Numbered from the stretch's first letter, positions 22,916 through 36,031 are shown. The stretch: DNA of 64,000 bases from Mycoplasmopsis agassizii (GCF_002272945.1 NZ_NQMN01000002.1:358496-422495), one strand, 5' to 3'. Notes: a model not told the origin generated them from the letters alone. A program made the numbers and translations.

Positions 22916-22940
22916 AAATGCTCCTTAAAAAGGAGCATTA
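22916..22940 (-). terminator. Terminator of smc
   Basis: AATGCTCC and GGAGCATT form a perfect eight-base stem, followed on the minus strand by seven T. It lies about 20 bases after the smc stop. Confidence 0.85.
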
Positions 22941-22958
22941 ATTATTAAACAGTAAAAA

Positions 22959-25901
22959 TTAGTTTTCAATAACTTGAGTATCTTCAACCATTTTTTTAGC
23001 ATCTTCAATCTTAACAGTAAAGAATGAAGTTACTCCACGAGTTTGCATTGTTGCACCAAATAAATGGTCAACACGGCTCATGGTTCCGTGACGGTGAGTA
23101 ATAACTAAGAACTGAGTTTTAGGTTTTAATTCTTGTAGATAGTCAGCGTAGCGCACAACATTTGCTTCATCAAGTGCTGCTTCAACTTCATCTAAAATAC
23201 ATAGAGCAAGTGGTCTAGATTTTAGAATCGCAAATAGTAGTGAAATAGCAATTAATGATTTTTCCCCACCTGAGAATAAACGTAAGTTTTTAATACTTTT
23301 TCCAGGGGGTTGAGCTTTGATATCAATTCCACTTTCTAGTGGATTTGATTCATCAACATAGTGCACACTAGCTTGCCCCCCACCAAACATTTCTCTAAAG
23401 ACATTGTTGAATTCACCGCCAATTTCATCAAGGGTCAATCTCATTCTTTCAATAATGATTTTGTCCATTTCTTTAATAGCTTCTTCAATTCTAACTTTAG
23501 TTTCAATGATTTCGTTTTCAGCAACTTTCAGTTCATCAAAACGTTCTGAAATTTGTTCAAATTGCTGAATAGCTTCCACATTGACATGACCTAGATCACG
23601 GATAGAAGCTTGTAGTTTTGAAATAATTGCTTCTGCTTCTTCTAAATCCATCTCTAGTTTGTAGTTGCTTTGAGCAACTTCTAGAGTCATGTTGTAGTAT
23701 TCACTTAAACGTTTATGATTTGAAGAAAGAATAAATTCTGCACGATCTTTTTCAGTAATAACTTTTGAGAAAGCATTATTCAGTGTTCTTAGTGATTTTT
23801 CTCATTCTAGTTTTTCATTAGTTAAGCGATAGTGTTCTGTATTTAAACTAAGAACACGTTCTTGTTTAGTGCGCTTATCAATTTCTAGATTAGTTTTACG
23901 AGCTTGTAATGAGTGAATTCTATCAGTTACTTCTGTAGAAGCTTCTACTTCTAGTTTTTCACTTGAAATAGTTTCATATTCAGCACGAAGTTGATTAAGA
24001 GCGTTTTCATCATTTTCATAAGCAATATTGATTTTAGTTTGTTCAATAGTTAATTGACTGATTAAAGTAACAATATTTTGGCGTTGACTATCAGCAATAC
24101 TGATTTGGTTGATTAAACTGTTTTCTTCTTGTTCAATTAAAGGAATTGCTGCTTGCAGTTTTTCAATCTGCTCATCAATTCCGATTAAAGAAGTACTTGC
24201 TTGAGGTGTTCCCCCTGTCATAACTCCACCTGCACGAATGATATCTCCATATAGAGTTACAATCATGTAACGGTGTTCTAGCATTTCATCAATATTTTTA
24301 GCTGATTTAATATCATCTGTAAAGATGATATTTCCTAATAAAAATTCTAAAAGAACATTTAATTTAGGATCAATTTTGAATAGTTTTGAAGCTACACCTA
24401 CAAAACCATCAATATTAGAAATTGCCATTTCGTGTTCACGGCGTACTGATTTTGCAGAAATTGACTTTAAAGGAATAAAAGTCGCACGACCTGCATCGTT
24501 TTGTTTTAAGAAATTAATAGCTTGAACAGCTGTATCTGAATCATTAACAACAATATGTTGCAATGCATTACCTAGCGCTGCTTCAATTGCTAAATGATAT
24601 TCTTCGGGCACATCTAATAAGTCACTAACTAATCCATGGTAACCTTTAAAAATATTTTTATGTTCCATCACGGTTTTTACACCACGGAATAAATTAGTTT
24701 TATTTTTTCTGTGTTCTTCTAGGATAGAAATCTTAGTACGTGCTTCATTTAATTTCTTAATTTCTTTAGCTTGAAGAATTCTTAGATCGTTAATTAAACG
24801 ATCTTTTTCTGCAGATTCAATTCTTTTTTCATCAATTCTTCTAGCAAATTCTGCGCGTTGTTCTGCATAGAAATTAAATGATGCTTGTTTAGCACTAATT
24901 TGTTCTCTAATTGCATTTTTCTTTTCTTCAGTTGTTGCTTGTAGTTGTCCTGAAATAATCAGTTGTCTTCTTTGGCTTTCTGTAGCAAAGATAACTTCTA
25001 GATCTTTTAGACCAGCATTAATCTCATCTAATTCTTTACCAATTTTTTGTAGATCATTTTCATGAGCCAAGCGATCTGAAGAATTTTGTTTTAAAGATTG
25101 TTCTGAACGAGAAATTTGACTTTCAAGGTTTTCACGTGTTTCTTTAACACCTTCAAGTTGTTTTTCATATTCAGCTAATTTCTCTTTAAAGTAGGTTAAG
25201 TTGTGAACTAAAACAGCAACTTCAACTGCTTTTAACTCTCGAGATTTTTCTAAATAGATTTTGGCTTTTTCAGCTTGTGTTCTAAGTGGCTTAAGCTGTT
25301 TATCCAGTTCATTAATAACTGTTTGAATTTGTGCTAGTGATTCTGCAGTTTTTTCTAGTTTTCTTAATGATTCAACTTTACGAGCACGATACTTACTTAC
25401 TCCAGCTGCTTCTTCAAAAATTAAACGGCGACTCTCAGGAGTTGCTTCAGCAATATCACTAACTGTTCCTTGAGAAATAATTGCTAATGATGATTTAGAA
25501 ATACCTGATTCTAAAACAATATCTTTAATATCTTTATAACGAACGAGTTCATCATTAATATAGTATTTGTTTTTTCCATCTCCTCTTTCTAATTCACGAG
25601 TGATGCGAATTTCATCATGTGGCAGACTTACACTGCGTGCTCTGTTATCGAATGTTAATGTTACAATTGCGCGATCAAGAGGCCTTACTTTTTGTGAACC
25701 TGCGAAGATAACATCTTCCATAGATTCACCACGAAGCATTTTTGAAGATTGCTCTCCAAGTACTCATTTAATAGCATCGTTGATATTACTTTTACCTGAA
25801 CCATTTGGTCCAATAATTCCAACAACACCACCATCAAAACTTAATTGAATAGGATCGGCAAATGATTTAAAACCATGAGCATAAAATTTGATTAGTTTCA
25901 T
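22959..25901 (-). CDS. smc: Chromosome segregation protein SMC
   Basis: A 980-residue chromosome-organising ATPase. The N-terminal half-site contains Walker [10 protein letters not shown] near residue 32 and [12 protein letters not shown]. Long coiled-coil arms flank a hinge (about residues 420-560, with the glycine-rich [13 protein letters not shown]). The C-terminal half-site has the ABC signature [12 protein letters not shown] and Walker [17 protein letters not shown]. It is shorter than the roughly 1180 residues usual in bacteria, through shortened coiled coils. In-frame TGA codons read as Trp. The ATG has AGGAAG directly upstream. It works as a dimer with ScpA/ScpB, which are not in this window. 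Confidence 0.95.
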
Positions 25902-26323
25902 CTTCTTCCTTTATAAAATATAATTAATTTAATTATAAAGAATTAACTTCAAAAAAAATTATTTAATAAACAAATTTATTTAATTTTTTTGAGCCCAAAA
26001 ACTGATTAGTTTTAAGTTATTTTGAAGTACCTAATTCAACTTATTTTTACTTTTTTGAAAAAGGTTTTTTAAAAAAATTGATCAGCAAAATTAAAATCAA
26101 ATTTTCAGTTTTGAAAGCCATCTTTAAAAAGTATTTTTTAAAATTTGAACTTTAAAAAATAAATTTCAATTGATTCATCGCAAACATCTTTTAATATTTT
26201 GAAAGCAATTATACTAATCACAAAATTGAATAATACTTCATAAATTTTTTAATTTATTTCAATTTGATGATTTAAAAAATTAAAAGCATAAAATTTAAAT
26301 TACGGAAATATAAGGAATAAATT
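25902..26323. other. Divergent intergenic region, smc / sialidase 1
   Basis: No gene seen in 422 AT-rich bases. It must carry the smc promoter (minus) and the sialidase 1 promoter (plus). AAGGAATAAATT immediately before 26324 supplies a ribosome site. No convincing operator or -10/-35 pair was found. Confidence 0.4.
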
Positions 26324-28582
26324 ATGAACAAGAAAAAACTAATTTTGACTTCATTTATACCTCTAATAATTTCATCATCTGTTATTGCTGTGGCATGTTC
26401 AACAATAATAAAAGATAACACACCACTTGATGAAATTAAAAGATTTGATTTAAGTAAAATACCAAGTGAAATAATTGCAAAAGATGAATATAAAGAATTA
26501 AGTAAATTAAAAGAAAAATTAGAAAGTATAACTGCTGATAAACCTAATCAATTTTTCGATTTACTTGATGAAAAAAGTAAATTAGAAATTGAAAATAATT
26601 TACATGAAGATTTTGTCATTTCAGATTTTGCTTATCTTGAAAATAGTTCCAAAAATAAAACTATAACTGTTTCTTTAACTTTTTCAAATGGAGAAACATC
26701 TAAGATTAAAAGAGTTGAATTTAAGGATTTAAAAGTAGTTTTAAAAGAAATTCCTGAAGTAATAAGTCCACATATTTTATTAAATGAAGTCGCTTATCAA
26801 TGGTATTTAAAAAACCATAAAAAAGTAATACAAGTTCAAAAAAGCTTTGAAAATATCTCGGTTAATGATGTTATCGAAATATCTAATAATGACTTACTAG
26901 AACCTTTTGAAATACCTGAAAGTTTTGAATTAATTATTCAGGTTATTAACGACTCTAAATTAAAAATTCAAGGAAGCTTAGAAGCTCAATTAATTTTGAA
27001 AAGTGGAGACACTTATTTTGATGATTCATACCAAATTTATAGCAGACTTAAAGATGTAAAAATAGGTTCTATTTTAGTAACTGGATTTAAAAAAGAAGAT
27101 GATAAATTAAAACAAGAAAATGTCTATGTTCAGCAACTTTTTAAACAGTTCGCATTTCAACATAAGGAAAACCAAAAACATACTTATCGAATTCCTTCGA
27201 TTGCAAAATATCAAGATAAATTATATTTACAAATTGATGGCAGAATTGATAATAAAGAAGATACTCCTTTAAATAGAATTGTGCAATCATTAAAAACTTT
27301 TGATTTAAAAACTCAACAATTTTCAAATGCAAAAGATATTTTGTCAGTTAGAACCGATACAAAAGAACGTATTACTTTAATTGATAGTAATTTAACAATT
27401 GATGAAGAAAATGATATTGCTCATTTAATTGTTGATGCTTTTCCTTCTGATGCTGGTTACATTGGAATGAGTAAAAGTACATTTAATCAAGATATGAATC
27501 TTTCGGGAATTTATAACTCAGGAAATTTGAAATTATTAGACCGTGTTAAAGATGAATTTATTGAATTCAAAATAAGTGAGCGAAACAGTAATTGGTACCA
27601 AGGTTATAACTATAAAACTAAAGAAAAAACTAATGTAGTAATTAATTTAGAAGTCAAAAATAATAAATTTATTTTTGATGTTTATGAAATGAAAAATGCA
27701 AATTCAAATTTAAATAATGTAAATGAAATGAAGTTAATTCAATCAGCTTTTGAATTATTTAAAAATTATGAAAATGGCAAATATGAACGTTCAAAATACA
27801 AGGTTATTCCACAAACGTTTTTATCTTATTTGACAATTGATTTGAAGACAAATGAAATTACTTTTCATAGATTTCTAAACGATGATTTGATTAAAGAAAA
27901 ACGAACATCAATTGATCTAGTTAGCCCTGGAAATGGAATAATTTTAAGACATCAAAAAAATGCTGAAGACAATGGAAAACTAGTTTTTGCAAATTATAGA
28001 ATTAATGTTTTAAGAAGAAGTCTTGGTGCATATTTCATGATGAAAGATCGCCATGGCGAATGAACACATAGCAATTTTATTGCTGGTGGAGAATCTAATT
28101 TTACGGAGACAACAATTGTTGAACAACAAGATGGAACACTAGTTTTTATTGCTAGAAATACTATGAATAAATTAGCAATTGGTTACTCATATGATGGTGG
28201 AAAAACGTTTACTAATAAAGCAGGTAATAAGGATAAAATGGATCTTTATAGCAATGTAGATTTATTGTCATCAGTTCTTCATGGTATTGAATATTTTAAA
28301 TATAAAGGTGATGATTACTTATTACTAAGTGGACCTTCAAAACAGGGTGGGAGAAGAGAAGGTAAACTGTTTTTAGTTAAAAATAATGACTTTAAAAATG
28401 CTAAAGAAATTTATAGATTTAATCGCAAAAATGATAAGTTTGAATACTCTAATTTGGAACTAATTGATGTTGATGATGAAGGGGTCAAAATTGCAACCTT
28501 GTATGAAACCCAAACTGATGAAAATAAAAATAAAGATGTAGTAGAGATAGTTTTAGAAATTCTTAAAGTTAAAATCTACTAA
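26324..28582 (+). CDS. Lipoprotein exo-sialidase (neuraminidase) 1
   Basis: A 752-residue surface lipoprotein that should cleave terminal sialic acid from host glycoconjugates. The signal peptide ends in AVAC. An N-terminal region of about 260 residues precedes the GH33 propeller, which opens with the RIP motif YRIPSIAKYQ. An Asp box SYDGGKTFTN lies near residue 624. GPGNGIILRHQ and EQQDGTLVFIARN are further conserved strands carrying Arg. Two paralogues lie in tandem; this is the intact one. In-frame TGA codons read as Trp, including one in HGEWTH. Start supported by AAGGAAT. Sialidases are known virulence factors in several mycoplasmas. Terminated by a hairpin at 28592. Confidence 0.88.
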
Positions 28583-28591
28583 AAAAAATCA

Positions 28592-28626
28592 AAGAGGTGT
28601 TGTTTTTTAACAACATCTTTTTTATT
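28592..28626 (+). terminator. Terminator of sialidase 1
   Basis: AGAGGTGTTGTT pairs with AACAACATCTTT, then a run of T. It lies ten bases after the stop codon. Confidence 0.8.
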
Positions 28627-29094
28627 ACTTTAAGGATAGAAAATAAGCCATATGTGAAAAAATTTCAAACATAATTTACTAAAAATAGAATAAATAGGAA
28701 CTATTAAACAATACATTTAGATAAAACACACAAATAAAGCAAATAAAGTTCATTATATTACTCTAACTTTATGGTATAAAAAGTGAAATTATTTCAAATT
28801 TATAAAAATGATTATTAACATTTTTTTGTCAAAAACAGATCTCTAATAACATAAACCAAAATCTAATAACTTCAGATTTTTTGCAAAAAAGCAATAAAAT
28901 CAGGCTTTAAACTGCAGAAAAACTACTTTTTTGTAAAAATTATACGTTTTTAAAGCAATTACCGACAGGAACTTGAAAATCGTTCAAGTAATCAGTCAAA
29001 TACTAAACATTTTTTGATAACACAATAGTATTTCTCCGAGGAGGTACACAAATTTAGATATTTATAATAAATTAACAAATGAGAAAGAGTTATT
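28627..29094. promoter_or_regulatory. Region upstream of sialidase 2, with operator-like palindromes
   Basis: No gene in about 470 bases. Two palindromic elements share the core GTGAAA(N2-3)TTTCA: one at 28652-28672 (ATGTGAAA ... TTTCAAACAT) and one at 28783-28797 (GTGAAATTATTTCAA). The same core, as a perfect palindrome, lies upstream of the DeoR-type regulator at 47094. A strong Shine-Dalgarno-like GGAGG at 29039 has no clear reading frame after it. Confidence 0.35.
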
Positions 29095-31069
29095 ATGAAA
29101 GTAAGTAAAAAATTTATTGCAATCAGCAGTTTAAGTCTTGGTGCTTTGACACTTACTGCTACAGCTATTGCATGTACTCCAAGTACACCCCCTAAAGAGG
29201 ATCCACCAACTCCTCCTAGTAAACCCACTCCTAAACCAATACCAGATCCACCAAAAGGTGTTGATAAAGAAGAGTATTATAAAATCATTGGCTGATATGA
29301 TGTTCACCAAAATGACAAACTATCAGTCGCTGATGCCTTAAAAGAAAAACTACCAACTGAAATTACATCACTAAAAAATAGTGATTTAAAAGAACCTTTA
29401 AAAGGTCTTGAAGGTTACAATGTAAATCTTCAAATTATTAAAGATTTAGCTAGCAATCATGAAGGTACATTATTTGTAAAAGTTGTACTTGAAAAAGATG
29501 GCAAATTTTATGGCGAAGATGGTAAAAGTGTTGATAAAGTTGATGATGCTAAAACCTTTAGAACAAAAGTTAGTGGACTTAAAGTCCGAAATATTTCTTT
29601 AGCAGATCAAAAAGTTACTGTTGAACAAGTATATAAAAAATTTGGCTTTACTCACAACTTAAATCATAAACACAGTTACCGTATTCCTTCAATCGGTAAA
29701 TACAATGGCAAATTGTATTTACAAATAGATGGAAGAATTGACAATCAATCTGATGCACCTTTTAACCGTATTAATCAATCTATCAGAACATACGATTTAA
29801 AAACTAAAACTATGTCAGAGATGAAAGATTTAATTACAGTTAAGTCTAACACTAAAGAAAAGATTGCCTTAATTGATAGTAGTTTCACAATTGATGATCA
29901 AAAACATATTGCTCATTTAATTGTTGATGCTATGCCTAGTGAAGCTGGAGTATCAGGTAGAGGTCGAAATGCCTTTATCAATAATCTTTCACTTTCAGCA
30001 CTTTACAACTCTGGAAACTTAAATTTAGTTGATAGAGTCAAAGATGTTATGCTGCAGTTTAATATCCAAGATTTAAGCAAAAAATGATATCAAGCATACA
30101 ACGAAAAAACTAAAGAAAAGGTTAATGTTGTTCTTCATCTTGATCAAGTAGGCAATGACTTTATTTTGGATATTTATGAAATGAAGGATGCCACAAAAGA
30201 TTTATCTGATAAAGATAATTTAACCTATGTTCAGTCAGCAATGGAGATCTTTAAAGATCATGATAAAGGTGATTTTTCAGCTTCAAAATATAAACTAGTT
30301 ACTCAAGTTTTCTTGTCATATTTTACAATTGACTTAAAAACAGATAAAGTAACTTTTGAAGGTTTCTTAAATGATAAACTTAATAAAACCAATCCAACGG
30401 CTATTGATTTAGTTGGGCCTGGTAATGGAATTATTTTAAGAAATCAACATAATGAAGCTGATAATGGAAAATTAATCTTTACTAATTATCGCATGACACC
30501 ACAAGGTAGACATGTAGGTGTTTACTTTATGACTAGAGATAAAGATGGAGACTGAACAGCAAGCAAGTTTGTTGCAACTAATTCATACTCTGAAACATCT
30601 GTAGTTGAACAACAAGATGGAACACTAGTTTTTATTGCTCGAAATTCTTTGGGTAAATTAGCAATTGGTTATTCATATGATGGGGGGTAAAACCTTCACA
30701 AATAAAGCTAAAGAAGAAGGTAAACTTGATCATTATGATAACTTTAATATCCTAGCATCTGTGCTTCAAGGGATTGAATACTTTAGATATAAAGGTGATG
30801 ATTATTTACTAATAAGTGCTCCTACTAAACAAGGTGGAAGAACTCATGGTAAATTGCACTTAATCAAAAATAATGATTTTGCAAACCCAAAAGAAATTTA
30901 CGATTTTAATGGTGCAAATAATAAGTTTGAATATTCAACTTTAAAATTAATTGATGTTGAAGATGATGGCATTCAACTTGCTGCATTTTATGAAGCAAGA
31001 ACACCTCAAAATGAAGGCACTGAAAACATCGAAATGGCTTTAGAAATTTTGAAACTAAAAATTGATTAA
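29095..31069 (+). pseudogene. Lipoprotein exo-sialidase (neuraminidase) 2, frameshifted in a G6 tract
   Basis: Tandem paralogue of sialidase 1. The signal peptide ends in AIAC, and a Pro-rich linker (CTPSTPPKEDPPTPPSKP) follows instead of the longer first-copy N terminus. The RIP motif is YRIPSIGKYN, and GPGNGIILRNQ and EQQDGTLVFIARN are conserved. At 30682-30687 six G occur where the first copy's reading needs five. The frame then hits TAA at 30688-30690, right inside the Asp box SYDGG/KTFTN. The downstream frame continues intact to 31069. The truncated product would be 531 residues, missing the last 126. It may be phase variable by slippage, a recent null allele or a sequencing error. The start has GAGAAAGAG just upstream. 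Confidence 0.85.
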
Positions 31070-31130
31070 TTCAATTTTGGTTTATCAGAAAACAAATTTT
31101 TATTCAATAAATTAAAGTTTGTTTTTCTGC

Positions 31131-31172
31131 AATACTAGGTCTAGTTTTACGGCTAGGCTTAGTATTTTATTT
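31131..31172 (+). terminator. Terminator after sialidase 2
   Basis: AATACTAGGTCTAG pairs with CTAGGCTTAGTATT with few mismatches, followed by TTATTTT. A weaker inverted repeat (CAGAAAACAAA / TTTGTTTTTCTG) lies just before it. Confidence 0.75.
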
Positions 31173-31232
31173 TAAGAAAAAACCTGATTAAATAATTCGA
31201 TTTTTGAAGGTTAATCATTATAATTTTAAAAT

Positions 31233-34058
31233 ATGAAAAATAGAGACTTTTTGCACATTAAGGGTGCACGAGAAAACAATTTAAAGAATATAGAATTAAC
31301 AATTCCTAAAAATAAATTAGTTGTATTTACAGGTTTATCAGGTTCAGGTAAATCTTCATTAGCATTTAATACAATTTATGAAGAAGGTCGAAGAAGATAT
31401 GTTGATTCATTATCTTCATACGCTAGACAATTTTTAGGTGGTACTAAAAAACCTGATGTAGATTCAATTGAAGGGCTTTCACCAGCGATTTCAATTGAAC
31501 AAAAAACTACTCATAATAATCCAAGATCAACAGTTGGAACTGTGACTGAAATTCATGATTATTTAAGGCTTTTATTTGCTAGAATTGGAACACCTTTTTG
31601 TCCTACTCATGAAATTGAAATTAAAGGAAAAAAGAATAAGGAAATAATTGAAGAAGTGTTCAATTTTGCCGATAAATCCCGTATTTTAGTACTAGCACCA
31701 CTAGTTGATAATGCAAAAGGAACACATCAAAATTTACTTGAAAAATTAAAAAGAGAAACTTTTGTTAGAGTTAAAATTGATGATGAAATTTTAACTCTAG
31801 ATGAGCCTATTAATTTAGATAAAAATAAAAAACATACAATTGATTTAGTAATCGATCGTATCGCCTTAAATGATGAAGTAAGACAACATCTAGCAGATGC
31901 AATTGACCTTGCTTTAGAATATGGAAAAGGTGTAGTTAAGATTGAAAATTTTGATACAAAAGAAATTAAACTTTTTTCAAAATTACATTCATGTCCTTTT
32001 GGCGATTTTGAAATGCCTAAAATTGAAACTAAATTATTTAGTTTCAATGCACCTTATGGAATGTGTGAAACATGTAAAGGTTTAGGTGCAGAAATGCGTG
32101 CTGATTTTGACTTACTTGCACCTGATAAAAAGTTATCAATTAATGCAGGTGGAATTAAACTTTTTGAAAATACAGTTAATTCAACTAACCTAGAATGACA
32201 AGAATTTTCTGCCCTTTTAAAACACTATAATATCCCAACTAATATTCCTATTTCAGACTACAATACTAGGGAATTAAGAATCATTAAATATGGTTCAGAA
32301 GAAGATATTAGTTTCACTTTAAAAAGTGATAGTGGACAAGTTTATCGCCGTCATAAACAAATTGAAGGAATCATTCCTAAAGTTGAAAGAAGATGATTAG
32401 ATACTACTAGTGAAGCAGTTAGAAAATACCATTCAAAATACATGTCAGAAGCTGACTGTAAAACATGTAATGGGGCAAGATTAAACCCTTATGCTTTAGC
32501 TGTAAAAGTTGGTGGTTATAACATTCATGATTATTCTTTAATGTCAATTGAAGATGCTCTAAATTTAATTATTAATTTAAATTTAGATGGTAATAATAAA
32601 GAAATTGCTCATTTGATTTTACAAGAATTAATTACCCGTTTAGGCTTTTTAGTTGATGTTGGTTTAGACTATTTATCACTGATTAGAAAAGCCGAAACTT
32701 TATCAGGTGGAGAAGCGCAAAGGATTAGATTAGCAACGCAAATTGGATCACATTTAACAGGTGTTTTATATGTGCTTGATGAGCCTTCAATTGGGCTTCA
32801 TCAAAAGGATAATTTAAAATTAATTAAGACTTTAAAAAGTATGGTTGATTTAGGAAATACCTTAATTGTTGTGGAACACGATGAAGACACAATGAAGGTT
32901 GCTGACTATATTGTCGACATTGGTCCTAAGGCTGGTAAAGATGGAGGACAAGTTGTTGCTGCTGGTACATTTGAAGAAATTTGTGAAAATGAAAATAGTA
33001 TTACAGGACAATATCTTTCTAAAAAATTAGAGATCAAAACACCAACAAAAAGGCGCTATGGTAATGGTCAAAATATTAATATTAAAGGTGCACGTGAAAA
33101 CAATTTAAAGAATTTAAATGTTTTAATTCCTTTAAATAAATTTGTGGCTGTAACAGGTGTTTCTGGTTCAGGAAAATCAACTTTGATTAACGAAATTTTT
33201 GTTAAAGGTGTTCAAGAAATTTTATCTAGAACCCAAGTAAAACCAGGTAAACATGCTTCTATTACAGGGCTTTTATTTATCGATAAAATTGTAGAAGTTT
33301 CGCAAAGTCCAATCGGAAGAACGCCGCGTTCTAACCCAGCAACTTATACAGGTGTTTTTGATGATATTCGTGATCTATTTTCAGCAACTGAAGAAGCTCG
33401 TGCTAGAGGTTATTCAAAAGGTCGCTTTTCATTTAATGTCGATGGAGGTCGCTGTGATAAGTGTTATGGTGATGGTGAAATCAAAATTGAAATGCACTTT
33501 TTACCTGATGTTTATGTAGTCTGTGATCATTGTGATGGGGCTCGTTATAACCCAGAAACTTTAGAAATAAAATATCGTAACAAAAATATTTCTGAAGTTT
33601 TAAATATGACAGTTTCAGAAGCTCTAGAGTTTTTTGAAAATCGCCCAAAAGTGCATGAAAAACTTCATACACTTTATGATGTTGGACTAAATTACATTAA
33701 ATTAGGACAATCATCAACAACTTTATCAGGTGGAGAAGCACAGCGTATTAAACTGGCAACTCACTTAATTAAAAAGGCCACAGGTAAAACAGTTTATGTT
33801 TTAGATGAGCCAACCACAGGATTACATTCTTATGATGTGCAAAAATTATTAAATATTTTAAATCGAATAGTTGATAATGGAGACACTGTAATTGTGATTG
33901 AACATAACTTAGATGTGATTAAATCAGCTGATCATATTATTGATCTAGGTCCGGGTGGAGGAGTACATGGGGGCAAAATAGTTGCTCAAGGTACACCTGA
34001 AGAAGTTGCTCAAAATCCTGATTCATTTACAGGTCAATTCATCAAGGAGCTATTATAA
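31233..34058 (+). CDS. uvrA: UvrABC excision nuclease subunit A
   Basis: A 941-residue ATPase that finds bulky DNA lesions for nucleotide excision repair with UvrB and UvrC. Two ABC domains: Walker [10 protein letters not shown] (about residue 32) and GVSGSGKST (about residue 640), with signatures [12 protein letters not shown] and [12 protein letters not shown]. Zinc-binding pairs are visible at [26 protein letters not shown] and CDHCDGARY. In the first zinc module the usual CPxCG reads CPFGDF, so one Cys is replaced. The ATG lies eight bases after a TATAAT (31219-31224), suggesting a leaderless mRNA. hprK follows one base after the stop, and lgt overlaps hprK, forming a three-gene operon. 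Confidence 0.95.
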
Positions 34059-34059
34059 A

Positions 34060-34983
34060 ATGTCAACAAAAACAATTCTAGTTAAGGATCTAGTTAAAAA
34101 ATTCAATCTAGAAGTTAATCTTTCAATTCTAGGAGAGCGCCAAGTTATTAAACCAACACTGACTAGAGCAGGGCTTGCTCTAGGAGGTTTTTTAAACACT
34201 CACGATATTAAAGGATCAGTGATTGTTTGGTCTACACAAGAGAAAAAATTCTTTGATACAGTCGGTTTTGATAATATTAGAGGTGAAATTGAGTTAATTT
34301 TCAAAAACGAACCTGCTTTAGTAATCATGGCTTCAGGGATGTCAGATAAGCATGCTGAAGTTATTAAGCAACTAGCAAATCGCTATAACATTCCTTATTG
34401 CAAAACCTGAATGAACATGGCTTCATTGCATGGTTCAATTGGTTCATATTTACTAGAAGAATTTGCTCCTAGTTATCAAATCCATGGCACACTAGTTGTG
34501 ATCATGGGTTTAGGTGTGATGATCATGGGTGATTCAGGCATTGGTAAAAGTGAAGCTGCTTTAGAATTAATTCAAAAAGGTCACCAACTAGTCACAGATG
34601 ATGCTGTAATTGTTTCACAAATAGGTGAAAAAATTGTTGGCCGTGCGCCACGCATTACTAAAAACTTTTTAGAAGCACGTGGTTTAGGCTTTATTGACAT
34701 TCAAAGTGTCTATGGTTATCGAGCAATTGTTGATGATCATGACATTGATTTAGTTGTTAAACTAACAGATTTTAAAGAAAATAATGATTTTGATAGACTA
34801 GGCAATAAAAATCTTCATTATCAAATATATAATGCTAAAATACCCCTGATAGAAATTCCTGTTAAAGCAGGTCGCTCATTTGCTTCGCTTGTAGAAGCAG
34901 CAGCAAATGTGCAAATTTTAAGAAATCAAGGGGTTGACCCTCTTGATGTCATTAGAGAAAGGACTATAAGTGAACCAAATTAG
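34060..34983 (+). CDS. hprK: HPr kinase/phosphorylase
   Basis: A 307-residue regulator that phosphorylates Ser46 of HPr and reverses the reaction, linking PTS sugar uptake to metabolic state. The P-loop GDSGIGKSEAAL lies near residue 159, followed by LVTDDAV. The HprK signature EARGLGFIDIQSVYG and the C-terminal VKAGRSFASLVEAAA are intact. AAGGAGC sits ten bases before the ATG, inside the end of uvrA. Its neighbour lgt starts within its last 14 bases. hprK-lgt adjacency is common in Firmicutes and mollicutes. A PTS permease for it to influence lies at 48826. Confidence 0.95.
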
Positions 34984-36031
34984 TGACATAGATTTTAGCA
35001 CTTGATATCCCTTTAGAGAAGGGACAGCTACTTACTTATTCTCAATTGGTAGTTGAGATTTTCCAATTTATACCTTCACAATGTTAGTTGGAATTTTAAC
35101 GGCAATTGTGACAATTGCCTTCTTTTGATATCGCCAGCGCTATGCGATGGAAGAATTAGCAGTTTTAGTTTTAATCACTATTCCAATGTCAATCATTGGA
35201 GCCAGATTATGATATATCTTTGAAAGATTAATCTATAACAGTGCTAATCCGTTTCCTAATTCGGCCTGGTATGCTGTTTGAGAAGGGGGATTAAGTATTC
35301 AAGGTGGAGTTATTCTACCAACAATAGCTAACTTGATTTACATCTTCTTTAAACGTAATAAAATTGATTATCGTTTAGCAATTAGTTTTATTTTACCAGC
35401 TGTTTTAATTGGACAAGCAATTGGACGTTTTGGAAACTTCGCTAACCACGAAGTTTACGGAAGAATCGATGTCGATGGTTCACACACCTTGATTTGAGGT
35501 GAAACCTTCGCACGGCAGATGTATATTTATAATGCAACTGACCCAATTTCTTCAGCAGCATTGCGTATCCCATTATTCTTATATGAAGCGATCTTCTCGC
35601 TTGCAGGCTATGTAGTCTTAGTTTGAATCTTTAATTTCTTTGGTCTATTTAGACCAGGAACAGTTGGTGGAATGTATCTATTCTACTATGGAGTCGTACG
35701 GTTTATAATGGAGCCACTACGTGAAGAATCTTACGATTACTATACAATTATTGCTTATGTCTTTGTCTTCTTTGGAGCATTGATGGTTTGATATTTTGAA
35801 GTTTTCTCAACCCACAGATATGTGCGTGTACGCTTGAAATATCGCTTTGACTATGCTTTAGTTTACCGTTCATCTTTATCATGAATGGGACCTTTAGTAC
35901 CAAAAGTAAAAATTCCATTAATCACTCTAGAAAATACTTTAGAGGGAGCAAAAGGTTCAGAAGTAGCAACAACTAATGAAGAACCTCAAATTAGCAGAGA
36001 CCGTTTAAGAAAACGTCGTCCTGAAAGATAG
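34970..36031 (+). CDS. lgt: Prolipoprotein diacylglyceryl transferase
   Basis: A 353-residue membrane enzyme that attaches diacylglycerol to the lipobox Cys, the first step of maturing all lipoproteins in this window. The Lgt signature IGQAIGRFGNFANHEVYG lies around residue 143. About seven membrane segments and the conserved GGLSIQGG are present. The start is GTG at 34970, overlapping hprK by 14 bases; no in-frame ATG fits better. It has many TGA Trp codons. The charged C-terminal tail (about 70 residues, ending RKRRPER) is longer than usual. Last gene of the uvrA-hprK-lgt operon. Confidence 0.93.

Noticed and set aside
22347-25848. Plus-strand frames inside protease C and smc
   Set aside because: They lie opposite well-supported genes, show no family motifs and arise from codon pattern of the real strand.
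28992-29228. Minus-strand frame opposite the start of sialidase 2
   Set aside because: It mirrors the Pro-rich and signal-peptide coding sequence and has no independent support.
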